From Apium graveolens (lineage: Eukaryota; Streptophyta; Magnoliopsida; Apiales; Apiaceae): a stretch of DNA of 64,000 bases. The first letter of the stretch is position 1, and each line of letters begins with the position of its first letter. Below are positions 1-10,698 of this stretch, piece by piece. Location of the stretch: NCBI RefSeq assembly GCF_009905375.1, contig NC_133653.1, positions 82,162,911 to 82,226,910 of the forward strand. Direction: 5' to 3'. The notes under the pieces were generated by a model. The model was given only the letters and a program-made list of their open reading frames with translations. It did not search any database and was not told the DNA's origin. A program made the translations under genes and the position numbers.

Positions 1-116
1 TGTGTTAGTACGGGGTCACAGCATAAGGTTAACTATTATTAATTAAGTGAAGTGATATCGTGGAAAGAAAGACCGTGACGACCCGGATCCCTGACCCCGG
101 ATCTGGGGGTGTTACA
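1..116 (+). repeat. End of 5' LTR of element A
   Basis: The sequence from TGTGTTAGTACGGGGTCACA to GGGGGTGTTACA is repeated at about 9909-10024 with a few substitutions. It is followed at once by a tRNA primer site, so position 116 is the LTR/internal boundary. Confidence 0.95.
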
Positions 117-120
117 GAAA

Positions 121-132
121 TGGTATCAGAGC
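121..132 (+). other. Primer-binding site, initiator tRNA-Met
   Basis: TGGTATCAGAGC lies 4 bases after the LTR end. It is the usual plant match to the 3' end of initiator methionine tRNA and starts minus-strand DNA synthesis. The same word occurs in element C at 11316. Confidence 0.95.
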
Positions 133-328
133 TAAGCGTTATAAACATCAGAGATGATGCGATGATATAATAATAAACTCACAAAGATAATAAGAACTCT
201 TGCCAAGTTCATGGTCGGACTACTTAAAGTAGCGCTGACAGTTAAAACCCTTACGGGAACCCTTATAAGTATCATGATAGTAACTTAGCTCGTTTAATCT
301 GTAGGCGCATGAGATAGAGGACCCTGAG

Positions 329-973
329 ATGTTCGAGCGTGAGCATGATGAGGCACTGCTAGGTGTCGAGGATCAGGAGGAGCCTGAGATGGAGGAGGAT
401 GAGGAGGACCCCTCAGAGGAGTCAGAGACAGAGGTTATTGCTATTTCAGATGAGGAGGACCCGGATGAGGTCCCAGTAGCTGAGGAGCGTGTCGGACCTA
501 TGGTAGTGTACACTGGTACCCCTTTACCCACACTCCCGGTGGTCAGAGCTCCTACCCCTCCACCACTATCTTGGATCCCCTATGATGACAGCTCAGAGAC
601 CCATACTTCCGAGCCTAGGCAGACCGAGGAGGCACCCCCAGCGGCTCCGGATTCACCACCTCTCGACCCTGCCCATAGGCAGTCTTTGTTAGCCCACGGC
701 TATGTTCAAGATGTACTGAAGACCCGAGTGGCTGTTGCTGAGGCCCGGCTGGATGAGGCCAGGAGGGAGCTGGATGCGGAGAGGGCGGGTAGGCGTACCC
801 GAGCTTATGAGACTAGGGCTGCTATACCCCGATCCTTGAGGAGGGAGCTGACGGGGATAGAGCTCACGTCCCGAGCGAGACTCAGATCGCTCCAGGGGAC
901 AGGCATGGTAGGATCTCCAGGCGGCAGGCTGACTATATCTTCCGTCGTGCGATGGAAAGGGTATGGGAGCTGA
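329..973 (+). CDS. Upstream acidic ORF of element A, function unknown
   Basis: This 214-codon ORF lies between the primer site and gag, in the same orientation. Residues 1-55 are extremely acidic (runs of Glu and Asp). Residues 60-115 are rich in Pro, Ser and Thr. Residues 120-170 look helical, with an Arg/Glu-rich repeat that could form a coiled coil. Its base composition is clearly richer in G and C than gag next door. Near 895-905 a second frame becomes open and continues to about 1016 (ending near RTDDGIV), so the last 25 residues given here are probably read after a one-base shift. I see no catalytic motif and no CCHC knuckle. It could be a separate leader protein or a lost extension of Gag. 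Confidence 0.6.
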   Translation: MFEREHDEALLGVEDQEEPEMEEDEEDPSEESETEVIAISDEEDPDEVPVAEERVGPMVVYTGTPLPTLPVVRAPTPPPLSWIPYDDSSETHTSEPRQTEEAPPAAPDSPPLDPAHRQSLLAHGYVQDVLKTRVAVAEARLDEARRELDAERAGRRTRAYETRAAIPRSLRRELTGIELTSRARLRSLQGTGMVGSPGGRLTISSVVRWKGYGS

Positions 974-1390
974 CCCGCTCCGGTATGTGTTTCAGGACTG
1001 ACGATGGGATAGTCTAGTTGTCTAGTTAGTCGAGGCCTTAGTAAGAGCCAATTTTACGGGATAGTTGACTTGTATATAGCATCCCTTTTTCTGACTAGAC
1101 AGATAGACTCTTGTGTATCACTTTTAGGACAGATGGCTGTAGCACTGTTGTACTTTTGACCAGATCAAACTATGTATTTCTCGCATTATGTATATATTTG
1201 TTTCTTTTCGGTTCAGTTCCTTAGTGACGAGATCACTATTTTTATCATTATTATTACTGCACTTCTTATTAGAACTGTCATAATATAATAGAATTGCGAG
1301 ATACATTCTCCCCGTTATAGAGCTATGCAAGGCACAATGTTATGTATGATTGTGACCTAACGTTGAATTTCCCAAATATTTATCAGTATC
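974..1390 (+). other. Spacer between the upstream ORF and gag
   Basis: Apart from the shifted tail of the upstream ORF (to about 1016) this is AT-rich leader with no ORF I would call. The short minus-strand frame at 1124-1330 is low complexity. Confidence 0.7.
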
Positions 1391-2690
1391 ATGCCGCCAA
1401 GAAATATTGGAACTAGGGCGAACCCTGGATCTGAGGACCAGGGAAGCCATAACCATGACGATAGGAACCAGGAACACAGTGAAGAGGAAGATGAGGATTA
1501 TGTGGAACAGGATGACTCCCTATATGAAGAGGAAGAGGAAACATATGATGTTGAGGGATTTGAGATAGAGGCTGAGGAAGGAGAAACTGAGGTTGAGCAA
1601 CCAATACCAAACCCAGGCATGGATCCCATGGGCCAGTTCATGCAACTACTAAGGCAGAACTTGGAACGTCAACCCAACCCACCCCCTCAAGGAAATAACA
1701 ATGCTGTGGCAAACTCTTTCAGGGCTTTTAAGTCCCTTAAGCCCCCTGAGTTCCACGGATCAGCCGACCCAGTTGAGGTAAGGGCATGGTTAAAGGAAAT
1801 GGAGAAATCCTTTGAGATTTTGAGTACCGATGAGGCACAGAAGACTGTATTTGCTACCTACCTTCTGAAAGGAGAGGCCAGCTACTGGTGGGAGGCCAAG
1901 AAAAATATAGAGACAAATGCTATCATAACCTGGGAGAGGTTCAGTCAGTTGTTTCTGGAAAAATATTTCCCGAGGTTTATGGAAAACCAGATGGAGCTCA
2001 AGTTCTTGGAGCTAAAGCAGAATAACTTATCTGTAGCAGAGTACGAAGCGAAATTTACTGAGTTATCAAAGTTTGTGCCGGAATTTGTAAGCACCGAGGA
2101 AAAGAAAGCTAGGAGGTTTCAGTAGGGACTGAAACCGTGGATTCAGAATAGGGTGGCAATCCTTGAGCTTACGGATTATGCCACTCTGGTGCAAAAGGCA
2201 ACAATTGTAGAAGCCGGAAGTGAACAGATACAGAAGGAAAGAGAGAAGAAGGGAATAAAGAGGAAAAGTATGAGCATGGGTGGGGGTTCCACGGGAAGGA
2301 GCTTCCCAGCTAGATTTAATCGAGGAGCAGTGTCCCTACCGGGAAAGAACACTGGGTTTAAGCGGCCAATGAGCGTGAATGTGAGCCAGAGCGGCCAGAA
2401 GTCAAGAATGTCCTATTCCAACCAGTCTCGACCCCCATTGCCAGCCTGTAACACTTGTGGAAGGATGCACACTGGGGAGTGTAAAGGAAAGCCAGTAACC
2501 TGCTTTAAGTGCGGTCGAGAAGGTCACAATTCAACTAAGTGCCCTTCATCAACCCCTGCCGTCATTCCAACCACCACTTGTCATCAGTGTGGACACCCGG
2601 GTCATTGGAAGAGGGAATGCCCAATGAACAAACCAGGAGCTTCAGGAGCCAGCAGGGCTGTCTCCAATAAGCCACCTACTGTGAGGACTT
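1391..2690 (+). pseudogene. Tekay gag with one nonsense codon
   Basis: Gag forms the particle that holds the element RNA. The first 60 residues are very acidic. A retrotransposon Gag domain follows (around FHGSADPVEVRAWLKEMEKS and the YWWEAKK motif). The tail is basic with nucleic-acid-binding knuckles: CX2CX4HX4C at about 2499 ([14 protein letters not shown]) and 2579 ([14 protein letters not shown]), plus a degenerate one just before ([12 protein letters not shown]). The frame is interrupted once, by TAG at 2123-2125, and resumes in the same frame, so a single point mutation is enough to explain it. The frame runs on into protease without a stop, as expected for a Gag-Pol polyprotein. Confidence 0.9.
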
Positions 2691-3945
2691 TCAACATGAC
2701 AGTCCAGGATGCTATGAAAGACTCAGATGTGATAGCAGGTACCCTTTCTCTAAATTCAGTCAGTGCAAATGTTTTATTTGATTCGGGAGCAACTAAATCT
2801 TTTATATCAAAGGACCTTGCGCGTAAGTTAAGACTTAAGGCTGAACCCTTGATAGAACCCTTGCAAGTAGAAATAGCCAATCATGAAATTATTTCTGTTA
2901 ACCAGATTCACCCCGCCTGTGAGTTAGGCATAGGGGAGCAATCTTTTAGTGTTGATCTGATTCCTTTTAAATTAGGGGAGTTTGATGTAATTTTGGGAAT
3001 GGACTGGCTATCTAGCAATGATGCTCAGATAGACTGGAAGGGGAAGAAATTTAAGTTTAATATCCCAGGAAAGAAAGAAGTTATATTTAGAGGAAAGAGG
3101 CAGACGCATAAATTTTTGACTATGGCCCAGGCCAGAAGGATGCTACGAAAAGGAAATGAGGCTTACCTAGCCTATGTGGTGGACACGCAGAAGGAGGTGC
3201 CCAACTTACAAGATATTCCGGTAGTCAACGAATTTGAAGACGTATTCCCACAAGACCTTCCGGGATTACCACCCGATAGAGTGATTGAATTTGTTTTTGA
3301 GTTGGCCCCAGGGACTGCGCCAGTTTCAAAAGCACCTTACCGGTTAGCCCCATTAGAAATGAAGGAATTAGCTACCCAATTGCAGGAACTCTTGGATAGG
3401 GGTATGATAAGACCCAGTGTGTCTCCGTGGGGAGCACCAGTGTTATTTGTTAAGAAGAAAGATTGGAGCATGAGGCTGTGCATCGACTATCGAGAGTTGA
3501 ACAAGCTAACCATAAAGAACAGGTACCCGCTACCTAGAATAGACGATCTGTTCAACCAGCTAAAGGATGTTGTTTATTTTTCCAAGATTGACCTGAGAAC
3601 TGGATATCACCAGCTAAAGATTAAACCCGAAGATATTCCCAAGACTGCATTCCGCACCAGGTATGGGCACTATGAGTTCTTGGTAATGTCCTTTGGATTA
3701 ACCAACGCCCCAGCGGCTTTCATGGACTTAATGAACAGAGTATTCAAGAAGTACTTGGACAAGTGTGTGATAGTTTTTATCGATGATATTTTAATCTACT
3801 CAAGGACTGAGGCAGATCATGCAGAGCATTTAAGGATAGCTCTAGGAATACTCAGAGAGGAATAGCTATTTGCCAAATTCTCGAAGTGTGAATTATGGCG
3901 AAATGAAGTACAGTTTTTAGGACATTTGATCAATAAAGAGGAGTA
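2691..3945 (+). pseudogene. Tekay pol, protease and reverse transcriptase part
   Basis: The aspartic protease carries the active-site triad in [11 protein letters not shown] (about 2778). Reverse transcriptase follows with [20 protein letters not shown], then [11 protein letters not shown], and the catalytic FIDDILIYS at about 3778. A TAG stop at 3863-3865 falls in the RT thumb. About 75 bases later, near 3940, one base is missing inside a run of G, which shifts the frame into the next segment. Both lesions inactivate the polyprotein. Confidence 0.92.
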
Positions 3946-5109
3946 TTGGTCGACCCCTCCAAGATAGAGGCGGTCTCAAATTGGGAAAGGCCAACCATAC
4001 CCACAGAGGTAAGGAGTTTCCTAGGATTGGCCGGCTACTATCGTAGATTTGTACAGGACTTTGGGAAGATCGCAGCCCCTTTGACACGACTTACTCGTAA
4101 GACAGAGAAGTTTGAATGGACGGAGAAATGCGAGAACAGTTTTCAGGAATTAAAGAAAAGGTTGGTAACGGCCCCGGTGTTGGCATTTCCAGACGGAAAA
4201 GGAGATTTTGTGATATATAGTGACGCGTCGCACAAAGGATTAGGGTGTGTGCTTATGCAGCACGGTAAGGTGATTGCGTATGCATCGAGACAACTGAAGG
4301 AATACAAGATTAGATATCGTACTCATGACCTTGAGCTCGCGGCAATAGTTTTTGCCTTAAAAATTTGGAGGCACTACTTGTATGGAGAGAAGTGCGAGAT
4401 TTTCACAGACCATAAGAGCCTCAAGTACATATTCACGCAGAAAGAGCTCAACATGCGCCAGAGGAGATGGTTAGAGCTAATCAAGGACTATGATTGTGAG
4501 ATTCTCTATCATCCGGGGAAAGCCAATATGGTGGCTGACGCCCTCAGTAGGAAGGAAAGGCTCAGAATGATAATGATTTCGGAGGAATTAATCAGGGATT
4601 TCGAAAGAATGGAAATAGAAGTAAAGGTAACTGGAATCGGAACTGAAAAGCTTTTTGAGATCTCAATGCAGCCAGAGTTATTGGAAAAGATCAGATTGTG
4701 CCAAGAGAAAATAATGAATGAAGGCAGAGAGTCAATGACTGGAGAAGAGATCCATACTGAGAAAGATGATAAAGGGATAATGAGGTACTCCTACCGGATT
4801 TGGGTTCCGAACGTTCAAGAGCTTAAAGATGAGATTTTGGATGAAAGCCATAGTTCAAGGTATTCCATTCACCCGGGAAGCACCAAGATGTATAGGGATT
4901 TGAAGGAAAATTATTGGTGGCCCAACATGAAGAGGGACGTAGCAGAATGGGTAAGCAAATGTTTGACTTGCCAAAGAGTAAAGGCAGAGCACCAGAGACC
5001 CAGTGGACTTTTACGACCCCTGGAGATTCCCGAATGGAAATGGGAACAGATAGCCATGGATTTTGTTGTCGGTTTACCAAGGACGAAAGCCAACCATGAT
5101 GCCATATAG
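3946..5109 (+). pseudogene. Tekay pol, RT end, RNase H and integrase zinc domain
   Basis: The segment begins just after the frameshift, with the RT connection ([18 protein letters not shown]). RNase H follows: [13 protein letters not shown], then the Glu in [14 protein letters not shown], then IFTDHKSL and the end ADALSRK. The integrase HHCC zinc domain (His in the DESHSS and SIHPG stretch, then CLTCQR) occupies about 4850-4975. The first catalytic Asp of the integrase core is in [13 protein letters not shown] at 5107-5109 ends the frame; the next segment continues in the same frame straight after it. Confidence 0.92.
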
Positions 5110-6099
5110 GTGATCATAGACCGACTGACAAAGTCAGCTCATTTCATTCCTATCAATGAGAGATACACAGTCGATAGACTGGTGGATATTTACCTTAAGG
5201 AAATAGTGACGCAACATGGAGTCCCAGCGTCCATCGTCTCAGACCGAGACCCCAGGTTCAACTCCAGATTTTGGAGGAGCTTTCAAGAATGTGCGGGGAC
5301 CAAGTTAAATATGAGTACCGCTTACCATCCCCAGACGGATGGGCAGAGTGAAAGGACCATCCAGACACTAGAGGATATGTTGAGAGTCTGTGCAATAGAC
5401 TTTAAAGGAAGTTGGGATGATCACTTGCCGTTGATCGAGTTTTCTTATAACAATAGCTTTCATGCTAGCATCGGAATGCCGCCTTATGAGGCCCTGTACA
5501 GAAGAAGGTGTCGATCTCCCTTATACTGGGATGAAGTAGGGGAACGAAAGATGCTCGGACCCGAAGTGGTCCAAAGGACCAAAGACATAGTGGATCTTAT
5601 CAGAGGGCGGCTGGTAGCAGCCCAAGATGGACAGAAGAAATATGCAGACCTAGCCCGAAAGGACAAGGAGTATGAAGTAGGGGACTTAGTACTACTAAAA
5701 GTATCCCCTTGGAAGGGGTTAATGAGATACGGAAAGAAAGGAAAACTAAGCCCAATATACATTGGACCTTTTGAGATACTAAGACGGATTGGGAAGTTGG
5801 CTTACGAGCTAGCCTTACCCCCGAACCTACAACAAGTTCATAATGTGTTCCATGTGTCAATGCTAAGGAAGTATCATCGGGATGCCAGACACATAGTGGA
5901 GTACGAGCATGTGGATATGCAACCAGATCTGACTTACGTGGAGAAACCGGTAAAGATTATGGATAAGAAGGAGCAGGTGCTTCGGAACAAAGTGATCAAG
6001 CTAGTCAGAGTGCTATGGAAAAATCATAATGTGAAAGAATCAACTTGGGAGCTAGAGAGCGCAATGAAAGAAAAGTACCCCCAATTATTTTCTATTTGA
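5110..6099 (+). pseudogene. Tekay integrase core and chromodomain end
   Basis: This continues the integrase core. The second catalytic Asp is in IVSDRDPRF and the Glu in DGQSERTIQTLED, so all three acidic residues survive. The GPFEILRRIG motif and VHNVFHVSMLRKY follow, as in chromovirus integrases. The last 55 residues (from about 5935) read as a divergent chromodomain: LRNKVIKLVRVLWKNH, then ESTWELE. In related elements this module helps direct insertion toward particular chromatin. It ends at TGA 6097-6099, about 20 bases before the polypurine tract. Confidence 0.9.
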
Positions 6100-6120
6100 T
6101 TCCGGGACGGAATCCTTTTA

Positions 6121-6132
6121 AGGAGGGGAGAC
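6121..6132 (+). other. Polypurine tract of element A
   Basis: AGGAGGGGAGAC lies directly before the TGTAATAACC start of the 3' LTR. It is the primer for plus-strand DNA synthesis. Confidence 0.9.
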
Positions 6133-8286
6133 TGTAATAACCCCAAAATTTTGAACTTTTTGTAACCCTTATGAATAGTGTTTTTGCTGATATTTCTGAA
6201 CAAGGAAAACTTTTCATGCCACACTATGTAGGGGTTTTTATATGGATATTCTGAGATTTTGTTAGTACTCTATATGGTATATAAGTGTATGTAAAGATCG
6301 TTAGAATCCAATTCTGAACACTTTGATTTTTCCCGGAAATCCACTAGATACGGAAAGAATTGAGTATAAGGTAACAGGATAAAAAGGATTTAAATTAAAG
6401 GATTATAAGAGAGGATCATAAAAGGATTATAATGTATTGAGAAAGGTTAAGGAAACCCAAGTAATAAGATCCCGGGTATGATCCCTCAAACGAGAACGAA
6501 AGTTAAGCGAACCGTATAACAGATCAGCGGTCATTAGGCAAACAATTAGGAAGTTAATCAAGGAGGTTAGGGATGATGAGGTCATCCAACCAATAAGAAG
6601 AGAGCAAGTAAGGGATGATGACATCACAAGGTGACATAAGCATGACATAGGGGGGAAGGAGGTGTGGATGAATGATAACCACACAAAGTTCAAGGTTAAT
6701 AAGGTAATTAACCAAAATCTAATCAAAAAACAACCAAGCTAAGCTAAACAAATCACAAACACAAAATCATTTCATTTCTTCAACCATTGCTCTCGGCTTT
6801 TCTCTCCATTTCAAGAAGAAGAATTTCAAAATTCAAGTTCCAAGCTTCCTTAATTGGTAAGATAATTATCTAGTACTCCTTATGCATAGATATAGCTATC
6901 CTAAAAGTTTAAGCCTCCAAATCATTCACAATCTTCTCCAAGAAATCAATGAAGAAGATAATGAACAGTGATTTCAAGATTTTTAACTTGATTTTTCTTG
7001 TTTTTCCTTTAAGATCCAAGCATCCCTAAGACATCTCAAGGCTTCTTAAGGCTTCCTAGCTACTCCAATCACTTCAAGGAAGGTATAACATCTCCAAACC
7101 CTAGCTTTACTTTGTATATTAGGATGATTTTGATTGTTATGGTAAAAGAGTAGCTTGATGCTTGTAGGTTTAGAGTTTGGGTTGGAGTTGTAGTGAATTT
7201 GAATGTTGAATCTTGTTGATTAGTAAAGGACTTAAGTATAGTTTTAAATTCATGTTGAGAATAACATAAATTGGAGAACATGAGGTGTTGGGGCTGTTGT
7301 AGTGTGATATGTATGGATTTTGGTTGTATGAATGAATTGGGATTGCTTGGTGGTTGATTTGGAATGGTATAAATTTGGGAAATCGCGTAAACATAGCTGT
7401 CGTAATGTCCGATTTACTTTAGACTGCTTTTGTTCATAACATTAGGACCCGAGAACTCCCTGCTAGGTTTTGACCATTGCCATGTTTAGATAGTTCATGT
7501 TATGAGCTTCGTTTTGATATGTGGTTCGTTTGATTCCGATGTACGGTTTAGGAGAAACGACCGTTTTAAGTAACGGCATTTCGCGAACGAAACATTTCCC
7601 CTCGCCTTATTTTGAAACCTTGGTTAAAGATCTTAAAGGACTAATTGGAGTATGAAACAATTATTTTAAGTGGATTAGGCTGTTGGTAAGGCACTCGCGA
7701 AAGAATCGCCTTAAAACTCGTAATGGTTAATTTATTAAAAATGGTGGAGCCGAAGGTACTCGAGCGACTTAAGTGAATCGTTAAGCGCAAAGCGAGCGTT
7801 AGAGTCTAAATTGGTTAAAGTATAGATTTATAAGTGACTTTGGTTTAATTCCAACTTACATGTTGTTTATAGGTTACCAGACTCGTCCCGAGCCATTTGT
7901 AACCCCCAGTCGCTTAGGCAAGTTTTCTACCTGTATAACTGTTGTTGTGATGTATATGTGTATATGCATGATCTTGTGATAAATGCATATTTGTTATTAG
8001 CAAATTCTTGCGATATATTGTAGCATGTGATATGGTATATATGCATGCCTGTTTCGTATTCTTGATTTATATATCTGTTGGTACAAATGCTTATTAGTTG
8101 CATAATACCTATGCTAGAGATAAGCAGTAGTTGCGTATACCCTGAGGATAGGGGACCCAAAGGTGAACCCTTTTCTAAAAACCGGGAGTAGATGTTCCCG
8201 AGTATATGGTATATATATAGTTATATATATATATATTGATATAGTTTTCAAAACTATTAATCGAATAAGGTTTATTCAATAACTTT

Positions 8287-8450
8287 TATTTTATTTAATG
8301 AATATTATTACGAATATTCATTCAAGGGCTTATGACTCATTTTATTTTATTAAATGAATATTATTTTGAATATTCATTCGAGGGCTTATGACTCAGTTTA
8401 TATTATCTAATGAATATTATTTGAATATTCATTTGAGGATCTATGACTCC
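8287..8450 (+). repeat. About 55 bp tandem repeat, three units, in the Tekay LTR
   Basis: Each unit contains AATGAATATT, then GAATATTCATT, then GGCTTATGACTC. The paired TGAATATT/AATATTCA words give each unit internal dyad symmetry. The homologous solo LTR carries four units (42036-42248). Confidence 0.85.
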
Positions 8451-9629
8451 GATTATTTGCTGAGATATATTCTTTATTTTATTAAAGAATAAGGTGTCGA
8501 TAATCAAAATTATCTTTGTTTATTCAAATAAAGATAGTACTTTCGTATAAATATATCTTTTGTTATTTAATATTCATTTCAAGTATGAGTTTTAACACTT
8601 CTACTTCGATTATTTTTATAGAGATTATTCTTTATGGGAATATTATTTAAATAATAATATTCAGATATTTTCTAATATATTGGAACTGATTTACTTTATT
8701 AAATCAGCAGTACTCCAAACACTCTTTAAAGTGTTTTCGAGTCTTTAAAATGATTTTTAAAAGTTAGAGCGGATCCCAAAACTCATTTTTATATATTTAA
8801 GATCTTCCTTTTTAAAGGGGATTTAAATACTCGCTCAAAACCAGAGGGATCCGGCTCTGTGGTGTATTTTATATTCGCAACAAGGTTGCGGTTTTGGTAA
8901 ATGAATTGATTACTTACCCAACATTTGGGAAGTAAGTCCATCTATCGAGTCGGCATAAACAACATGGGCTCAGTGGGCATCCATGATAGTGTAAGTGGCT
9001 CAGTGGGAGTCCATCAAATGCGTAAGTGGCTGAGTTGGCAGTCCAGCATAAGGTCCTATTGTGACTAGGGTGATGACCAGTGGGGAATTCGTCCATCTAC
9101 TAGTAGAAAAGGTTACTTATTGGTATCTTTGCCTGATCAGCAAGATATCGGGTTTATGCCACAATTCTTTTCCCTTCCAAAAATTCATTGGATGTTACAA
9201 ACTCTGTTCATACTTTACATGACAGAGGTTTTCAGGAACTGTATAAAGAAGATATATATGTGGATATATATATCGGAACTTAATGAAGTATATCACAACT
9301 TCATTTCCTTCAAAAATACTTCAAAGATTTAATCTATTCAAATCTTGTCTCGTAGTCTCATCTATGTGATGAACTGTTGAAAGCTCATTATACTTTGAAC
9401 AGTGGTAGTTCAAGTAGCTTTATAAATGATATAAGTATAGTGAAGTATTTGGTAACTTCATCCCTTGTTTTTGCTTATATCCAGTAAGTAATTATCTTAC
9501 ACTTGATAAAGGATTTTAGTAAGTTATCCATTTAGATACTTGCATTATTTTTTACACCATATATTATCTTGCGAGCTGTAATGCTCACTCTTGCTTTATT
9601 TCTTCATCACACAACAACAGTTAGGAAAG

Positions 9630-9752
9630 ATGGCCAGACTCAAGCAGACCCAGCGCAAGAGCGTGGGAAGCGCCCGGCGCCTTCCCGTTGAGATCATAGC
9701 TGCTATAGCTGCAGAGGTAGATCTATCTATAGATCAGACCTTCTACTTTTGA
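9630..9752 (+). CDS. 40-codon LTR micro-ORF with histone H3 tail-like start
   Basis: The ORF begins MARLKQTQRKSVGSARRLP and ends EVDLSIDQTFYF. After the Met, 9 of the first 12 residues match the plant histone H3 tail (ARTKQTARKSTG), including the K4, Q5, T6, R8, K9, S10 and G12 positions. It lies 272 bases before the LTR end, with G at +4 of the ATG. The middle is hydrophobic (EIIAAIAAEVD), quite unlike H3. The solo LTR at 40302-44430 keeps an ORF of identical length. Translation is not shown and the likeness could be chance; the differences between the two copies are mostly amino-acid changing. I list it because frame, length and position agree across copies. Confidence 0.4.
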   Translation: MARLKQTQRKSVGSARRLPVEIIAAIAAEVDLSIDQTFYF

Positions 9753-9989
9753 GAATCAATTATGTATAATTATAACTTGTGGCAGATAATGGCAATTAAT
9801 TGTAAACTTATTAAGTAATCATTTTGGGTTGTAATAACTTTTAAATTGTGGATTCAAAGACTTGTACTTATTTCAATTTCATCTCTGAGACTATAACGGG
9901 TTGTGGTGTGTGTTAGTATGGGGTCACAGCATAAGGTTAACTATTATTAATTAAGTGAAGTGATATCGTGGAAAGAAAGACCGTGACGA

Positions 9990-10015
9990 CCCAGATCCCT
10001 GACCCCGGATCTGGG
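9990..10015 (+). other. Perfect 9 bp hairpin at the LTR end
   Basis: CCCAGATCC (9990-9998) pairs with GGATCTGGG (10007-10015) over an 8-base loop. The 5' LTR copy has one base change in the left arm that still allows a G-U pair in RNA. It ends 9 bases before the LTR terminus. Confidence 0.75.
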
Positions 10016-10024
10016 GGTGTTACA

Positions 10025-10698
10025 TTGAAGATCCAAAATTTACATATCATGTCTACAGGCTTGACAAAGCACTTTATGGGCTTAAGCAAACTCCTAGAGC
10101 ATGGTATGAGACTCCGACTCAATTCCTTCTGGAAAGTGGATTTTACAGAGGCACAATTGACAAGACTTTATTCTACCTCAACCATGGAAAAGGACTTACT
10201 TTTGGTACAGATATATGTTGATGATATCATCTTTGGCTCTACAAATACAAAACTTTGTGAAAGATTTTCCAAATTAATGCAGTCAAGATATCAAATGAGT
10301 ATGATAGGAGAACTTAGCTATTTTCTGGGACTTCAAGTCAAGCAAACTGAAGAAGGTACTTTCATAAATCAATCCTAGTACACCAAAAATTTACTCAAGA
10401 AGTTTGGAATGCAAGATAGTTCTAGTGCATCAACTCCCATGGCCACTGCCACCAAGTTAGATAAAGATACTGGAGTATCAGTAGATATTACTAACAACAG
10501 AGGTATGATTGGCTCTTTACTCTATTTAACTCCAAGTAGACCTGATATCATGTATGCTACCTATCGTTGTGCAAGATTTCAGGCTGATCCAAGAGAACCT
10601 CATCTAATAGTTGTGAAAAAAATTTCAAGTACCTCAAGGGTACAGCTGATCTAGGATTATAGTATCCTAGGGAATCAGATTTTAAGCTAATAGGTTAC
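10025..10698 (+). pseudogene. Copia B pol fragment, RT to start of RNase H
   Basis: Codons read [13 protein letters not shown] at the left junction, then the catalytic [10 protein letters not shown] (about 10215), the YFLGLQVKQ strand, and the connection domain with [19 protein letters not shown]. There is a stop at 10376-10378, a shift near 10620 and another stop soon after. The segment begins abruptly at the Tekay LTR end and stops at the GTTAC target of element C. Confidence 0.9.
10694..10698 (+). repeat. Target duplication of element C, left copy
   Basis: GTTAC stands before the C 5' LTR and again at 23949-23953 after the C 3' LTR. Confidence 0.95.

Larger units (their letters stand above)
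1..10024 (+). mobile_element. Element A: Ty3/gypsy chromovirus, Tekay/Del type, 5' LTR cut by window edge
   Basis: The order is LTR end, primer-binding site, an upstream acidic ORF, gag with CCHC knuckles, protease, reverse transcriptase, RNase H, integrase, a C-terminal chromodomain-like segment, polypurine tract and a 3892 bp 3' LTR. RT before integrase makes it Ty3/gypsy; the chromodomain and very long LTRs place it with Tekay/Del. The 5' LTR end (1-116) matches the end of the 3' LTR nearly base for base. The element interrupts the RT gene of copia element B at 10025. Its left target flank is outside the window. Gag-pol carries three nonsense codons and one frameshift, so this copy cannot move on its own. 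Confidence 0.93.
6133..10024 (+). repeat. 3' LTR of element A (3892 bp)
   Basis: It starts TGTAATAACCCC and ends GGGGGTGTTACA, so it has TG...CA ends. The related solo LTR at 40302-44430 (reverse) shows similarity along its length. The LTR holds an AT-rich tandem array (8287-8450), a shorter array of GTAAGTGGCTCAGTGGG units (8965-9050), a 40-codon micro-ORF (9630-9752) and a terminal hairpin (9990-10015). I do not see a clear TATA box. The long open stretches on the minus strand inside it are low-complexity chance frames. Confidence 0.95.

Noticed and set aside
9968..10378. 136-codon ORF starting in the Tekay LTR end and running into copia RT
   Set aside because: It begins with GTG and is a chimera made by the insertion of element A into B. 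The same GTG start appears at 40358 for the solo LTR in gag.
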